Shown here one piece after another: positions 16,765 through 26,636 of a stretch of DNA of 64,000 nucleotides. Below the pieces are notes generated by a model. It made no database searches and was not told where the DNA came from. It saw nothing but the letters and a program-made list of their open reading frames with translations. Both the position numbers and the translations under genes were made by a program. This DNA comes from Sulfurovaceae bacterium (GTDB lineage Bacteria > Campylobacterota > Campylobacteria > Campylobacterales > Sulfurovaceae): contig JAQTLV010000003.1 of assembly GCA_028714675.1 (NCBI GenBank), forward strand, positions 186,001-250,000, in the 5' to 3' direction. Numbering within the stretch: the stretch's first letter is position 1; each line of letters begins with the position of its first letter.

Positions 16765-18432
16765 ATGAAATTCGAAGATATCGAAATAGAAGATGTTGAT
16801 TTTGGGGCTATGCTTGAAGAATCATTCAAGAAAGAAGACTCAAGCAATGATCTAGTTAACGGTAAAATTGTAAAAATTAATGAGAGTGAAAATCAAGCAT
16901 TAATAGATATAGGAAGAAAAAAAGAAGCAATAATTAACCTTGATCAGTTAAAAAATAAAGAAGATGGCACTTTGTTGTTTAAAGAAGGCGATGCAATAAG
17001 CGTTGTAGTAACTGGCAATAGGGGAGAAAGACCTGTTGTTTCTTATGAAATGGCGAAAAAAAGAGAAGCATTAAATGCCTTCATAGATAGTTATGACGAA
17101 ACAAATGAATATCAAATCGAAGGTGTTGTTACTAAGAAAAATAAAGGTGGCTATATCATTGAGTGCGATGGTATAGAATTTTTTATGCCAAGAGCATTGG
17201 CTTATTTTAGCCAAAAAGCTGACCCAATGGGCAAAAAAGTAAAAGCAATAATTACAAAAGTTGATAAAGATAGAGGTTCTGTTGTTATTTCTAGAAAAGA
17301 ACTAATCGATAGAGAAAATGGCAAAATTGATGAAATAGCTCAAAAATTACTTGAAGAGAAGATAATTGTTGAAGGCGCTATAAAAATGATTACTAGCTAT
17401 GGTGTTTTTGTTGATGTTGGTGGCGTTGATGGTTTGGTTCATTACTCTCATATATCACATAAAGGACCTGTTAATCCTGCTAAATATTATAAAATAGGCG
17501 ACAAAGTAAATGTTGTTGCACTTGAATATGACAAAAAGAAAAAACATTTATCACTATCTATGAAAGAAGCTTGCAATGATCCATGGAATGAGATTGATAA
17601 AATAATTTCAAAAGGTGATACAGTTGATGCCACAGTAAGCAATATAGAACCTTATGGTGCATTTGTTGATTTGGGCAATGACTTAGAAGCATTTTTGCAT
17701 GTTTCTGAAATATCTTGGGACAAAAACGTAAAACACCCAAGTGATTATATTAAGTCAGGTGAAATTATCAAAGTAGAAATCATCGAAGTAGACAAAGAGA
17801 AAAAAAGATTAAGAGTAAGTGCTAAAAATCTAATGGACAAACCAATTGACAGTTTTGCACTATCTCATAGAGTGGGAGATGTTGTAAAAGGAACTATAAC
17901 ATCTTTAACAGATTTTGGTGCATTTGTCAAAATAGATTCACTTGAAGGTTTATTGCACAATCAAGAAATTTCATGGGATAAAAGCTTAAATGCCAAAAAT
18001 TCACTAAAAGTTGATGATGAAATAGAAGTAAAAATTATAAATATTGATACTAAAACAGGAAAAATTTCTTTAAGTAAAAAAGTATTGGAAGATTCTCCTT
18101 TGAAAAAATTTGCTTCAACTCATAAAGTAGGCGATATAGTAACTGGAACAGTAAAAGATAAAAAAGATTTTGGTGTTTTTATATCACTAGATGACAAAGT
18201 AGATGCGCTTATTAGAACAGAAGATTTAGCTCCATTGAAATTTGATGAAGTTGAAAAAGGTCAAGAAATAAGTGGAGTTATAGTTTTACTAGATGATGCA
18301 AATGATAAAATAAGAGTTTCTGTAAGAAGATTAGAGAGACAGCAAGAGAGCGATAGTTTAGAGAAAGTGAATAAAAACCAAGACGATAGTATGACTCTTG
18401 GTGATGCATTGAAAGATCAATTAAAAAAATAA
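16765..18432 (+). CDS. rpsA: 30S ribosomal protein S1
   Basis: The 555-residue protein has an N-terminal acidic ribosome-binding region and six S1 RNA-binding repeats of about 70-75 residues; good examples are EGAIKMITSYGVFVDVGGVDG (about 209), ATVSNIEPYGAFVDLG (about 292) and GTITSLTDFGAFVKID (about 377). It helps unstructured mRNA dock on the ribosome. It is preceded by AAGGAAAGCGGT and a probable own promoter. Length is full for the family, with a lysine/aspartate-rich tail. Confidence 0.95.
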   Translation: MKFEDIEIEDVDFGAMLEESFKKEDSSNDLVNGKIVKINESENQALIDIGRKKEAIINLDQLKNKEDGTLLFKEGDAISVVVTGNRGERPVVSYEMAKKREALNAFIDSYDETNEYQIEGVVTKKNKGGYIIECDGIEFFMPRALAYFSQKADPMGKKVKAIITKVDKDRGSVVISRKELIDRENGKIDEIAQKLLEEKIIVEGAIKMITSYGVFVDVGGVDGLVHYSHISHKGPVNPAKYYKIGDKVNVVALEYDKKKKHLSLSMKEACNDPWNEIDKIISKGDTVDATVSNIEPYGAFVDLGNDLEAFLHVSEISWDKNVKHPSDYIKSGEIIKVEIIEVDKEKKRLRVSAKNLMDKPIDSFALSHRVGDVVKGTITSLTDFGAFVKIDSLEGLLHNQEISWDKSLNAKNSLKVDDEIEVKIINIDTKTGKISLSKKVLEDSPLKKFASTHKVGDIVTGTVKDKKDFGVFISLDDKVDALIRTEDLAPLKFDEVEKGQEISGVIVLLDDANDKIRVSVRRLERQQESDSLEKVNKNQDDSMTLGDALKDQLKK

Positions 18433-18444
18433 TAGAGGCAAAAG

Positions 18445-20034
18445 ATGTCAAAAAAAACCATAGTTGTATGTGACCATATTCATGAGAACGGATTAAAAAT
18501 ATTAGAACAAGATTCTGATATTATCATGATAAATGCAGCTGATGAACCAAAAGATAAATTAGTTAAAGAGATATTGCCAAAAGCCGATGTGGCAATAACT
18601 AGAAGCTCTACTGATGTTGACGAGTTTTTTTTAGAGTATGGGACAAAGTTAACAGCTATCGTAAGAGCTGGTGTTGGCGTAGATAATGTTGATATAGATG
18701 CTTGTAGTAAAAAAGGAATAGTTATCATGAATGTTCCTACTGCAAATACTATAGCAGCAGTTGAACTTACGATGACACATATGCTTTCTTGTGCTAGAAG
18801 CTTTCCCTATGCGCACAATAATTTAAAAATAGATAGAGTTTGGAGAAGACAAGATTGGTATGGCACTGAGCTTTATGGGAAAAAACTTGGAATTATAGGT
18901 TTTGGAAATATAGGTTCTCGCGTTGGCATTAGATCAAAAGCATTCGAAATGGATGTTATAGCGTATGATCCTTATATAAATCCTACAAAAGCCACCAATC
19001 TAGATATCGCTTATACTAATAATTTTGATGATATCTTAGCTTGCGATATAATAACTATTCATACTCCAAAAACAGAAGAAACTATAGGTATGATAGGTGT
19101 AAAAGAAATAGCCAAAATGAAAGATGGCGTCATTCTTATAAATTGTGCTAGAGGCGGTCTTTATGAGGAAGATGCACTTTTTGAAGGATTAAAGTCTGGA
19201 AAAATTGCAAAAGCAGGTATTGATGTATTTAATAAAGAGCCAGCAACAAGTCATCCACTTTTAGATCTTAATAATGTTACAGTAACACCACACTTGGGTG
19301 CAAATACACTGGAGTCTCAAGAAAATATTGCAATCCAGTCAGCTGAAAATGCAATTCTTGCAGCAAAAAACATAGCTTTCCCTAATGCTCTTAATTTGCC
19401 AATAAAAGAGAATGAACTTCCTGATTTTATGAGACCATTTTTGGAACTTGCCCAAAAAATGGGTAATTTATCAGCACAGCTAAATAAAAGTGCTGTAAAA
19501 TCGATTAAAGTTACTGCAAAAGGTGAAATTTCAAGTTTTATAGAGTCTTTAACAACTTTTGTAACAGTTGGAGTACTTAGTGAATCAGTGGCAGATCAAA
19601 TTAACTATGTTAATGCAGAGTTTGTTGCAAAAGATAGAGACATAGAAATCATTAAAGAAACAAAGCCAAATTCAAGCGGTTTTTTAAATAAATTAAAAAT
19701 TAAATTAACTACACAAAACGGAATATTTACTATATCTGGCACAGTTTTTGACGCAACTGTACAGAGAATTATTGAGATAGATGATTATACACTAGATGTG
19801 GAGCCTAAGGGAGCCATGATATTTTTTAGAAATACAGACACCCCAGGTGTTATAGGGGAAGTTGGTAGTATTATTGCTAAATATAATCTAAATATTTCTG
19901 ATTTTAGATTGGGGAGGGATAACAAAAAACAGGCTTTAGCGGTGGTTAGGGTTGATGGTGAGATAAAAAAAGAGTTACTAGAAGAGTTGTCAAAATTAAA
20001 TGCGTGCATAAGCGTATCTTCGGCAACGATATAA
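18445..20034 (+). CDS. serA: D-3-phosphoglycerate dehydrogenase
   Basis: The 529-residue protein is the long three-domain form. It has an NAD-binding motif GIIGFGNIGSRVG (about 151-163), a catalytic arginine in NCARGGLY (about 233), a catalytic His in TPHLGANT (about 282), an intervening allosteric domain and a C-terminal ACT domain (about 455-529, DTPGVIGEVGSI) that binds serine for feedback control in related enzymes. It starts serine synthesis from 3-phosphoglycerate. It follows rpsA by 12 nt; the pair is likely one transcript. AGAGGCAAAAG precedes the ATG. Confidence 0.95.
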   Translation: MSKKTIVVCDHIHENGLKILEQDSDIIMINAADEPKDKLVKEILPKADVAITRSSTDVDEFFLEYGTKLTAIVRAGVGVDNVDIDACSKKGIVIMNVPTANTIAAVELTMTHMLSCARSFPYAHNNLKIDRVWRRQDWYGTELYGKKLGIIGFGNIGSRVGIRSKAFEMDVIAYDPYINPTKATNLDIAYTNNFDDILACDIITIHTPKTEETIGMIGVKEIAKMKDGVILINCARGGLYEEDALFEGLKSGKIAKAGIDVFNKEPATSHPLLDLNNVTVTPHLGANTLESQENIAIQSAENAILAAKNIAFPNALNLPIKENELPDFMRPFLELAQKMGNLSAQLNKSAVKSIKVTAKGEISSFIESLTTFVTVGVLSESVADQINYVNAEFVAKDRDIEIIKETKPNSSGFLNKLKIKLTTQNGIFTISGTVFDATVQRIIEIDDYTLDVEPKGAMIFFRNTDTPGVIGEVGSIIAKYNLNISDFRLGRDNKKQALAVVRVDGEIKKELLEELSKLNACISVSSATI

Positions 20035-20101
20035 AAAACTAAATATTTTATAGAACTCTTTTAAATTTTTAAACAATTATATTTTATATGAAGGAGTTTA
20101 C

Positions 20102-21454
20102 ATGGAGATGAGAAAGTATCTCATACTCATGTTTTTTGCTTTTCCACTATGGGGGGGAGAGGTAAATCTTGAGCTAAAAGAAGCATTAAACATTTTAAAA
20201 CAAAAAAATTTAGAGATTAAAATAGCTGAATTTGATTCACAAATGAAAAAAATAGAATCAAAACTACCAAATTCTATGAGATTTGGTAAAATAGATGCAA
20301 CATTGAGTGCAATGAGATCAGATGATGCTGGAAATGTGTTTGGATTCAAACTTCAAAGCAGAGAAGCAACTTTTGGTGATTTTGGTGCTGGAGAATTTAA
20401 TCCGGCAGATCCAAATGTGTTAGCAATTCAGCCTTATGATCTTAATTATCCAAAAGCAAGAAATCATTATTTGACAAAATTTTCATATCAATTACCTATC
20501 TTTACAGGCGGTAAGATAACAGCTTATAGTAATATCGCACATAAAATGTATGAAATGAGTAAAATTGATAAAGATAAAGTTGTAGCAAAAAAAGTTTTTG
20601 AAACAAAAAAAACATTTTATGATATTACTTTAATAGAAAATTATATTTCGAATTTATCACAAATTACAAGCAATATAAATCGCCTTGAATCAATTGTAAA
20701 AGAGATGGTCAAAGAAGGTTATGCCATACAGACTGATTTACTTGAAGTTCAAGCACATAAAGCAGATGCGCAGAGTATGCTAATCGAGGCAAAACTAAAC
20801 AGAGAAGTTGCATACCAGTATCTATCTTTTTTATTAAGTACAGAAGTTGAGTCTATAAAAAAAGCAAACGAAATGGCTCCGCTAAATATTCCAACAAAAA
20901 AAGAGATTGAAAATAATAGTTATGATGTCCAAAAAGCACTTATTGGACTTGATATTACAGAAGATGCTATATGGTTACAAAGAGCATCTTTTTTCCCAAC
21001 AATAGGTGCATTTGCAGAATATGGAAGTGCTGATAATACCATTTTCAATGATTTCCACGATAAGGATTTTTATACTATTGGTGTGCAAGCATCTTGGAAT
21101 ATTTTTAATGGTTTTAGCGATAGCTTAAATCTTCAAAAAGCAAAGATAGAAAATTACAAGACTATGGCTCAAGTTGAGATGGCAAAAAGCGGAACAGAGT
21201 TGAAAGTAAAACAATTACAAAGTGAAGCATTAAGTAGTTTGGAGATGATAAAAAGTGACGAAGCAAGACTTAAATTTTCATCTAAAATATATGAAAATTA
21301 TTTAGCAAAATATAAAGAGGGTATGATTCCTATTGGTGATGTTTTGATTAAACAGTCAAAAGAGCTTGAAGTATTACTTAAATTACTTACCACAAAAAAC
21401 AATTATAATGCAAAAGCATTTGAACTTGACACTATAATAAAACAAGGAGAATAG
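20102..21454 (+). CDS. TolC-family outer-membrane efflux protein
   Basis: This 450-residue protein has a signal peptide (about 1-18) and two long helical repeats typical of outer-membrane efflux channels, with ITAYSNIAHKMYEMS and ISNLSQITSNINRLESIV as heptad-rich stretches. A good GGAG stands 5 nt before ATG 20102. It is the first gene of a four-gene tripartite efflux operon: channel, adaptor and two permease halves. The substrate is not known. Confidence 0.87.
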   Translation: MEMRKYLILMFFAFPLWGGEVNLELKEALNILKQKNLEIKIAEFDSQMKKIESKLPNSMRFGKIDATLSAMRSDDAGNVFGFKLQSREATFGDFGAGEFNPADPNVLAIQPYDLNYPKARNHYLTKFSYQLPIFTGGKITAYSNIAHKMYEMSKIDKDKVVAKKVFETKKTFYDITLIENYISNLSQITSNINRLESIVKEMVKEGYAIQTDLLEVQAHKADAQSMLIEAKLNREVAYQYLSFLLSTEVESIKKANEMAPLNIPTKKEIENNSYDVQKALIGLDITEDAIWLQRASFFPTIGAFAEYGSADNTIFNDFHDKDFYTIGVQASWNIFNGFSDSLNLQKAKIENYKTMAQVEMAKSGTELKVKQLQSEALSSLEMIKSDEARLKFSSKIYENYLAKYKEGMIPIGDVLIKQSKELEVLLKLLTTKNNYNAKAFELDTIIKQGE

Positions 21455-21457
21455 AGT

Positions 21458-22168
21458 ATGAAAATAAAAATTTTAGCAATAATACTAGCCACGATTTATA
21501 CATTTGGGGCAAATATGACTCTAAGCGGTAGCGTAATATCGGATAATCAAAAAATGCTAACAAGCAGAAATATGGGATATGTTAAAAAAATGCTTGTAAG
21601 CGAAGGTGATTTCGTGAAGAAAGGTCAATTGTTGTATGTAATAGACTCTACGGAAAATAATTCTGCTATTACTATGCAGAGAAATCAACTCAACAACATA
21701 TTAACAAATTTAGCAAGATATGAAAGACTATACAAAAAGGGCATGGTCTCCAAATATGATCTTGAAAATCTAAGACTTGCTGCAAAAAATCAAAAAGAAA
21801 TGGTACGAATTGCAGAAACTCAAGAAAATTATCTCCAAGTAAGAGCTCCAAATGATGGAATTATCGTAGCAAAAAAATTAAATCAAGGCGAAATGGCAGC
21901 TCCTGGAATGCCAGCACTTGTTTTAACAGACATGAGCAAACTTAGAGTTATGGCAGAAGTAAGTGAGAGTAATCTTAAAAATATAAAAATAGGTCAAGCG
22001 GTTGGCGTAGAAGTTCCTTCGGTTGGATTTAAAACGACAGGTGTTATATCTTCTATCATACCAGCATCAAATCCTATGACGCATAAGTTTACAATTAAGA
22101 TAAAGTTTGACAGAGGCAGCGCGATGGTTTATCCAGGTATGTATGCTAGAGTCAATATCAAAATATAA
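21458..22168 (+). CDS. RND efflux periplasmic adaptor (membrane fusion protein)
   Basis: The 236-residue protein has a signal peptide (about 1-18), a lipoyl-like half domain (SEGDFVKKGQLLYVID, about 47-62), a short helical hairpin (residues about 70-120), the second lipoyl half (VRAPNDGIIVAKKLNQGE) and a beta-barrel domain. It is compact compared with AcrA (about 400 residues), with a short hairpin. It starts 3 nt after the TolC-like gene and is followed after 11 nt by the permease. It links permease and outer-membrane channel. Confidence 0.87.
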   Translation: MKIKILAIILATIYTFGANMTLSGSVISDNQKMLTSRNMGYVKKMLVSEGDFVKKGQLLYVIDSTENNSAITMQRNQLNNILTNLARYERLYKKGMVSKYDLENLRLAAKNQKEMVRIAETQENYLQVRAPNDGIIVAKKLNQGEMAAPGMPALVLTDMSKLRVMAEVSESNLKNIKIGQAVGVEVPSVGFKTTGVISSIIPASNPMTHKFTIKIKFDRGSAMVYPGMYARVNIKI

Positions 22169-22179
22169 GAAGTTTTCCA

Positions 22180-23784
22180 ATGAGTGAAAAAATTTCATAT
22201 AAAGTTAAAGACATTGCAGGTAAACTCGCATTTGGTTTTCTAAAAAATCCATTGACTGCACTTTTGGGCGCATTTTTGCTTTTTATGGGCTATTTGTCTT
22301 TAAATATTATGCCAAGAGAAGAAGACCCGCAAATTGCTATTAGCGGTGGTACTGTTATGGTTGTAATGCCAGGTGCAACAGCAGGAGAAGTAGAAAAAGT
22401 TATAGTTAATCCACTAGAGAGAAAACTTAGAGAGATCAAAGGAATCGAACACATATATGGCATGGCAATGGATAATGCTGGTGTTGTAAATGTTATGTAT
22501 TATATTGGTCAAAATAGAGAAGATTCTAACCTAAAACTTTATGATAAAGTTATGCAAAATATGGATGAGCTTCCAAAAGGTGCTATGCAACCTTTAATCA
22601 AGCCTTTCGATATAGATATTGATATACCAATAGTAACTGTTGCTTTTTATGCCAAAGATCCTAAAAAGGTAAATCAAGTTGAGCTTTATAATAAAGTAAG
22701 ATCTATACAGCAAGAGATTAATGAAGTGGAAAATGTTTCCAAAACTTCACTTAAAGGGGAGCATAGAGCTCAATATAATGTTCAAGTAGATTTAAATAAA
22801 CTTGCAGGGTATAACTTATCTTTAGGTCAGATAATGCAAGGAGTTAAATCTGTTGCAAATAATGTTCCTGATGTTAAGAGTAGAACAAATGATGGAAAAT
22901 TAATTGTATTTGGCATAAAAAATGCAATTGAAAATGTTGAAGATGTAGGTAATATAGCTGTTGCAGATTATGGCGGGTCATTAATTTATCTAAGAGATGT
23001 TGCTACTATAACAGAAGGCGGTGATGTTCAAAATTTCAAAAATGCTTCGATATTATTCAAAAACGAAAGTAATGAAAAAATTGGAAAAGAGTTGACCCAA
23101 ACAACGCTTAGTGTTTCAAAATTGGCAGGAACAAATGCTGTTAATGTTGCTAATGATGTAATGGAGGTTTTCAAAAAAAATGAAAAATCTCTATCCGATG
23201 CTGGTATAGGATATATAGTTACAAGAAATTATGGAATTAGAGCAGACAATGCAGTTAATGAACTTATGCATCACTTGATTATTACTATTATAATCATTTC
23301 TATTATGCTTATTTTTGCTCTTGGCTGGAGAGAATCATTGATAGTTACTTTCACAGTTCCTGCTATTTTGGCAATTACTCTTTTTGTTGCTTATCTCGGT
23401 GGGCAAACTATCAATCGTATCACATTGTTTGCATTCTTGCTTTCTTTGGGATTATTGGTCGATGCGGCAATCATCGTTATAGAAAATATACATCGTCATT
23501 TGCATTCTCATACATCGGAACATCAAAGTATGGAAGAACTTTTAGTAGAAGCAACTGATGAGATAGGACCTCCTACAAATATAGCAACACTTGCTATTAT
23601 TCTTACAATGGTTCCTATGGGATTTGTGGGTGGAATGATGGGATCATTTATGAAACCAATTCCACTAAATGTTCCTGTTGCACTAGTGGCATCACTATTT
23701 GTTGCATATATATTTACGCCATATCTAGCTTTGAAGCTTTTAAAGAAACCTACACACAATCATCATGACAAGGAGGCAAAATAA
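22180..23784 (+). CDS. RND efflux permease, N-terminal half
   Basis: This 534-residue protein corresponds to the first half of an RND permease: TM1 (about 24-42), the PN1/PN2 porter region (IMPREEDPQI to about 350) and TM2-TM6 (about 365-525). TM4 contains LLVDAAIIVIEN, with one aspartate as in the metal-exporting CusA group, rather than the DD pair of AcrB. It ends after TM6 with a His-rich tail (HNHHDKEAK). The other half is encoded next, with a 1-nt overlap (TAATG), so the two are made together. Confidence 0.85.
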   Translation: MSEKISYKVKDIAGKLAFGFLKNPLTALLGAFLLFMGYLSLNIMPREEDPQIAISGGTVMVVMPGATAGEVEKVIVNPLERKLREIKGIEHIYGMAMDNAGVVNVMYYIGQNREDSNLKLYDKVMQNMDELPKGAMQPLIKPFDIDIDIPIVTVAFYAKDPKKVNQVELYNKVRSIQQEINEVENVSKTSLKGEHRAQYNVQVDLNKLAGYNLSLGQIMQGVKSVANNVPDVKSRTNDGKLIVFGIKNAIENVEDVGNIAVADYGGSLIYLRDVATITEGGDVQNFKNASILFKNESNEKIGKELTQTTLSVSKLAGTNAVNVANDVMEVFKKNEKSLSDAGIGYIVTRNYGIRADNAVNELMHHLIITIIIISIMLIFALGWRESLIVTFTVPAILAITLFVAYLGGQTINRITLFAFLLSLGLLVDAAIIVIENIHRHLHSHTSEHQSMEELLVEATDEIGPPTNIATLAIILTMVPMGFVGGMMGSFMKPIPLNVPVALVASLFVAYIFTPYLALKLLKKPTHNHHDKEAK

Positions 23785-25508
23785 TGAAAAAGTTTGAAGA
23801 TTTTGTTTATGGCATCCTTGATACTCCTAAAAAGAAAAAGATGGTTTTATTGCTTACAGCCTTAGCTTTTGTATTGGCAATTTTGATGTTCCCAACAAAG
23901 ATAGTGCTTGCTAAAATGTTACCAGGTAAAAGCGATAATACTTTTTCTATTTATATAGATGCACCATCAGGTACTTCTATAGAACAGACAAATAGAATTA
24001 GTCAGTGCACTATAAATGTACTCAAAAAAGAGAAAGAAATTTTAAATATTGAGTTGTTTTTAGGTCAAGGATTACCTTTGGATTATGCAGGACTTGTTAA
24101 AGGAAGCGGCATGAAGCAAAGTGAAAATGTTGCTGAAATGTCTGTAAATCTAACTGATAAGCATGAAAGAGATGAGCCTTCTTATCTAATGGTTCAAAGA
24201 CTAAGACCAATTGTGCAAAAAGAGTGCAGCAATATAGTAAAAAATACATCTATCAAGTTTATAGAACAACCAGCAGGACCGCCTACAATGGCTTCTATCG
24301 TTGTTGAAGTATATGGAAGTGACAATAAAAAAATTCGCAATATATCAAATGAAGTTGTAAATATTTTAAGTCACACAGAAGGATTGGTTGATGTTGATAT
24401 AGTTGGAGATAAACTCTATCAAAAATATCAATTAGTTCCAGATAAAGAAAAGATTGCCAGTAGTGGTGTTAGTGTCGAGCAACTTAACAATATATTGTAT
24501 CTTGCATTTGAAGGTATGGTTGTAGGTCAAAAAAATACTAAAGATTATTCAGACCAGATACCTATATTTTTATCATTGGATAAAGAGAGTAAAAGTATAG
24601 CCTCATCAAGCGAAGATGAAGTTATGTTGAAACTATCATCTTTGAACCTTATGAATCAAATGGGCATGCAAATACCTGTAAGTGAGCTTGTAACTTTGCA
24701 AAAAGTTGATAACAATCCTGTGATTATGCATAAAAATCTAAATAAAATGATGAATGTAATAGCAGAAACAGATATGGTATCTCAAGTTTATCCTTTGCTT
24801 GATGCTAGAAGTAAAATGATAGAGTATTTTGGCAAACAATATGAAGTAACAAAAGTTCCTGGAATGTCAACATATATGTTTGATTTAAAACTAAAAGATA
24901 AAAAAACAGGTGAAGAGTTTTTGCTTAGATGGGACGGAGAGATGAAAGTAACGCTAGATACATTTAGAGATCTTGGTGGTGCATTCATCGCTGCTCTTGT
25001 ACTAATTTTCTTACTTCTTGTTATATATTATAAAAGTTTTGCATTGAGTGGAATCGTACTTTTGGGCTCATTTTTGTCTATTATAGGTGTTATATTTGGT
25101 CATCTTGTGGCTGACATAGTAACTAAAGATACATTTTTCTTAACAGCAACTTCCCTTATAGGCTTTATCGCACTTATGGGGATAAGCTCTAGAAATTCAT
25201 TGTTATTGATTGACTTTGCAAAATCTCTTATGGTATGTCAAGGTATACCAAAAAGAAGAGCTATCGCGGTAGCAGCCGCTACTAGAGCAAAACCTATAGC
25301 ACTTACAGCAATTGCTATTATATTGGGTTCTGCATTGCTTGCAAGTGATCCAATATTTGGTGGTCTTGGAGTGGCTCTGATATCTGGAACTGTTGCAGCT
25401 GTTTTTGTATCGCTTCTGTTTATTCCAATACTAATGGATAATTCAAAAGCTATGGATTTCGAACCTGAGGCTTGTGAAATAAAAGACAATATTGCTATAA
25501 CGAAGTAA
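23784..25508 (+). CDS. RND efflux permease, C-terminal half
   Basis: The 574-residue protein starts with TM7 (about 20-42), then the second porter region (PC1/PC2, with EQPAGPPTMASIVVEVYG near 160) and TM8-TM12 (about 395-560). It is a whole, in-frame gene with its own ATG and an upstream AAGGAGGCAAAATA. Joined with the previous product it would total about 1100 residues, close to the usual 1020-1050. The break falls at the natural duplication boundary. Both halves look functional, so this is a real two-gene permease and not a broken one, unless the TAATG junction hides a sequencing error; the reading frames differ, and both termini look natural. Confidence 0.85.
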   Translation: MKKFEDFVYGILDTPKKKKMVLLLTALAFVLAILMFPTKIVLAKMLPGKSDNTFSIYIDAPSGTSIEQTNRISQCTINVLKKEKEILNIELFLGQGLPLDYAGLVKGSGMKQSENVAEMSVNLTDKHERDEPSYLMVQRLRPIVQKECSNIVKNTSIKFIEQPAGPPTMASIVVEVYGSDNKKIRNISNEVVNILSHTEGLVDVDIVGDKLYQKYQLVPDKEKIASSGVSVEQLNNILYLAFEGMVVGQKNTKDYSDQIPIFLSLDKESKSIASSSEDEVMLKLSSLNLMNQMGMQIPVSELVTLQKVDNNPVIMHKNLNKMMNVIAETDMVSQVYPLLDARSKMIEYFGKQYEVTKVPGMSTYMFDLKLKDKKTGEEFLLRWDGEMKVTLDTFRDLGGAFIAALVLIFLLLVIYYKSFALSGIVLLGSFLSIIGVIFGHLVADIVTKDTFFLTATSLIGFIALMGISSRNSLLLIDFAKSLMVCQGIPKRRAIAVAAATRAKPIALTAIAIILGSALLASDPIFGGLGVALISGTVAAVFVSLLFIPILMDNSKAMDFEPEACEIKDNIAITK

Positions 25509-25517
25509 TTCGTATCT

Positions 25518-25546
25518 GCTAAGTACCCACGATTTTGTGGGCATAG
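25518..25546. terminator. Hairpin between convergent genes
   Basis: GCTAAGTACCCAC and GTGGGCATAGC pair imperfectly around GATTTT. It lies between the RND operon and the DUF2721 gene, which face each other with only 47 nt between. A terminator role is likely but there is no strong T-run. Confidence 0.4.
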
Positions 25547-25555
25547 CAATATGAC

Positions 25556-26026
25556 TTATATCGCCCCTTTTCTTTTTCCTTTTATAAAAGATGTCGTAAA
25601 GTGTATCTCACGCAAAAATAAAATAAGCGATATAACCAAAAAAATCATAGCAGTCATAAAAGATCCTGCGATAAAAAATTTGCTGTTAAAATCAAAAAGT
25701 GCACTTGAAAATATGATAAGTATCACTAATGCTACCATTAATCCTGTTGCAGCTCCAAAAAATATAGAACTATTGATATTTTGCATCCTTTTAACTAAAA
25801 AATTTCTTCTCTTAACTGTAGCAGCATTTTCTTGGAAATCTGGATTTTTTTCTTTTTCTATAAGTGTATGATGGTCTATAGCTTCGAGTTTATCTATGAT
25901 TCTAGCTAGCCTGCCTATGAAAACATTTAAAAGCCCAGCTACCCCTGCAATCAAAAAAACTGGAGCTACTGAAAGCTGAATCAGTGTTGAAATATTTGCC
26001 ACGACTGCATCATCAGGTACTAACAT
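25556..26026 (-). CDS. DUF2721-family membrane protein
   Basis: The 156-residue protein has the DUF2721 pattern: LIQLSVAPVFLIAGVAGLLNVF (about 14-35, TM1), GRLARIIDKLEAI, RRNFLVKRMQNINSSIFFGA and two further hydrophobic helices (about 90-110 and 115-137). It is an inner-membrane protein of unknown role. The start has AAAGGATAGAA upstream. It stands alone. Confidence 0.8.
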   Translation of the reverse strand: MLVPDDAVVANISTLIQLSVAPVFLIAGVAGLLNVFIGRLARIIDKLEAIDHHTLIEKEKNPDFQENAATVKRRNFLVKRMQNINSSIFFGAATGLMVALVILIIFSSALFDFNSKFFIAGSFMTAMIFLVISLILFLREIHFTTSFIKGKRKGAI

Positions 26027-26212
26027 TTCTATCCTTTTAACTCAAATGAGATTATAGTTACCATTGTAGACAAATATATGTTAAATGTTTTTTATTTTTA
26101 TCAATTTTATGACAAAGGCTACTCTCAAGGAATGAAAGCTAAAATATCAGAAGCTTAATAAAATCAAAATAGCCAAGTTAGTGATAGAAAAAATACGAAG
26201 GAATAAAATCAA

Positions 26213-26539
26213 GTGAAAAATTTTCTAATTACAATAAATATTATCTTAATTTTATTTTGTTTAGTTGGGTTGGTTAAGGGAGCAGGTGCAAGTCTACTTA
26301 ATATTATTCCATATGCTATGGCATTAAACTCTATATCGACTACTCAAACAAAAATACTTGATACTGTTGCAATAATATTTAATATTTTTGCAATGCTCAT
26401 TGCTATTTTTATGCTTGGAGGTATTCTTTTTGGTACTACAGGAGTTCAAGGTGTAGATCAGAAATTTTTATGGAGTTTATACCTGACATTTGTATTTATA
26501 ATAATACCAGGATTGAATATTAGATATATAAGATTTTAA
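26213..26539 (+). CDS. Small membrane protein, unknown
   Basis: This 108-residue, very hydrophobic protein starts at GTG 26213 behind GAAGGA (about 10 nt spacing). Three membrane helices can be seen: about 5-27, 52-74 and 85-105. The GxG-rich turn near residue 25 and GTTGVQGVDQ loop give no family match. It may be an orphan gene; no neighbour suggests a role. Confidence 0.6.
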   Translation: MKNFLITINIILILFCLVGLVKGAGASLLNIIPYAMALNSISTTQTKILDTVAIIFNIFAMLIAIFMLGGILFGTTGVQGVDQKFLWSLYLTFVFIIIPGLNIRYIRF

Positions 26540-26636
26540 ACTGAAAACATATGGGCGAGGTAAAAGTGAGTTATTATTCCTTTCTTCTTGGGATATTCAA
26601 ACAAGATGTGGGACAACAGATATACAATTGCCATAA

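Noticed and set aside
25551-25871. 106-codon plus-strand frame opposite the DUF2721 gene
   Set aside because: Antisense shadow; the minus-strand frame has a clear family match and ribosome site.
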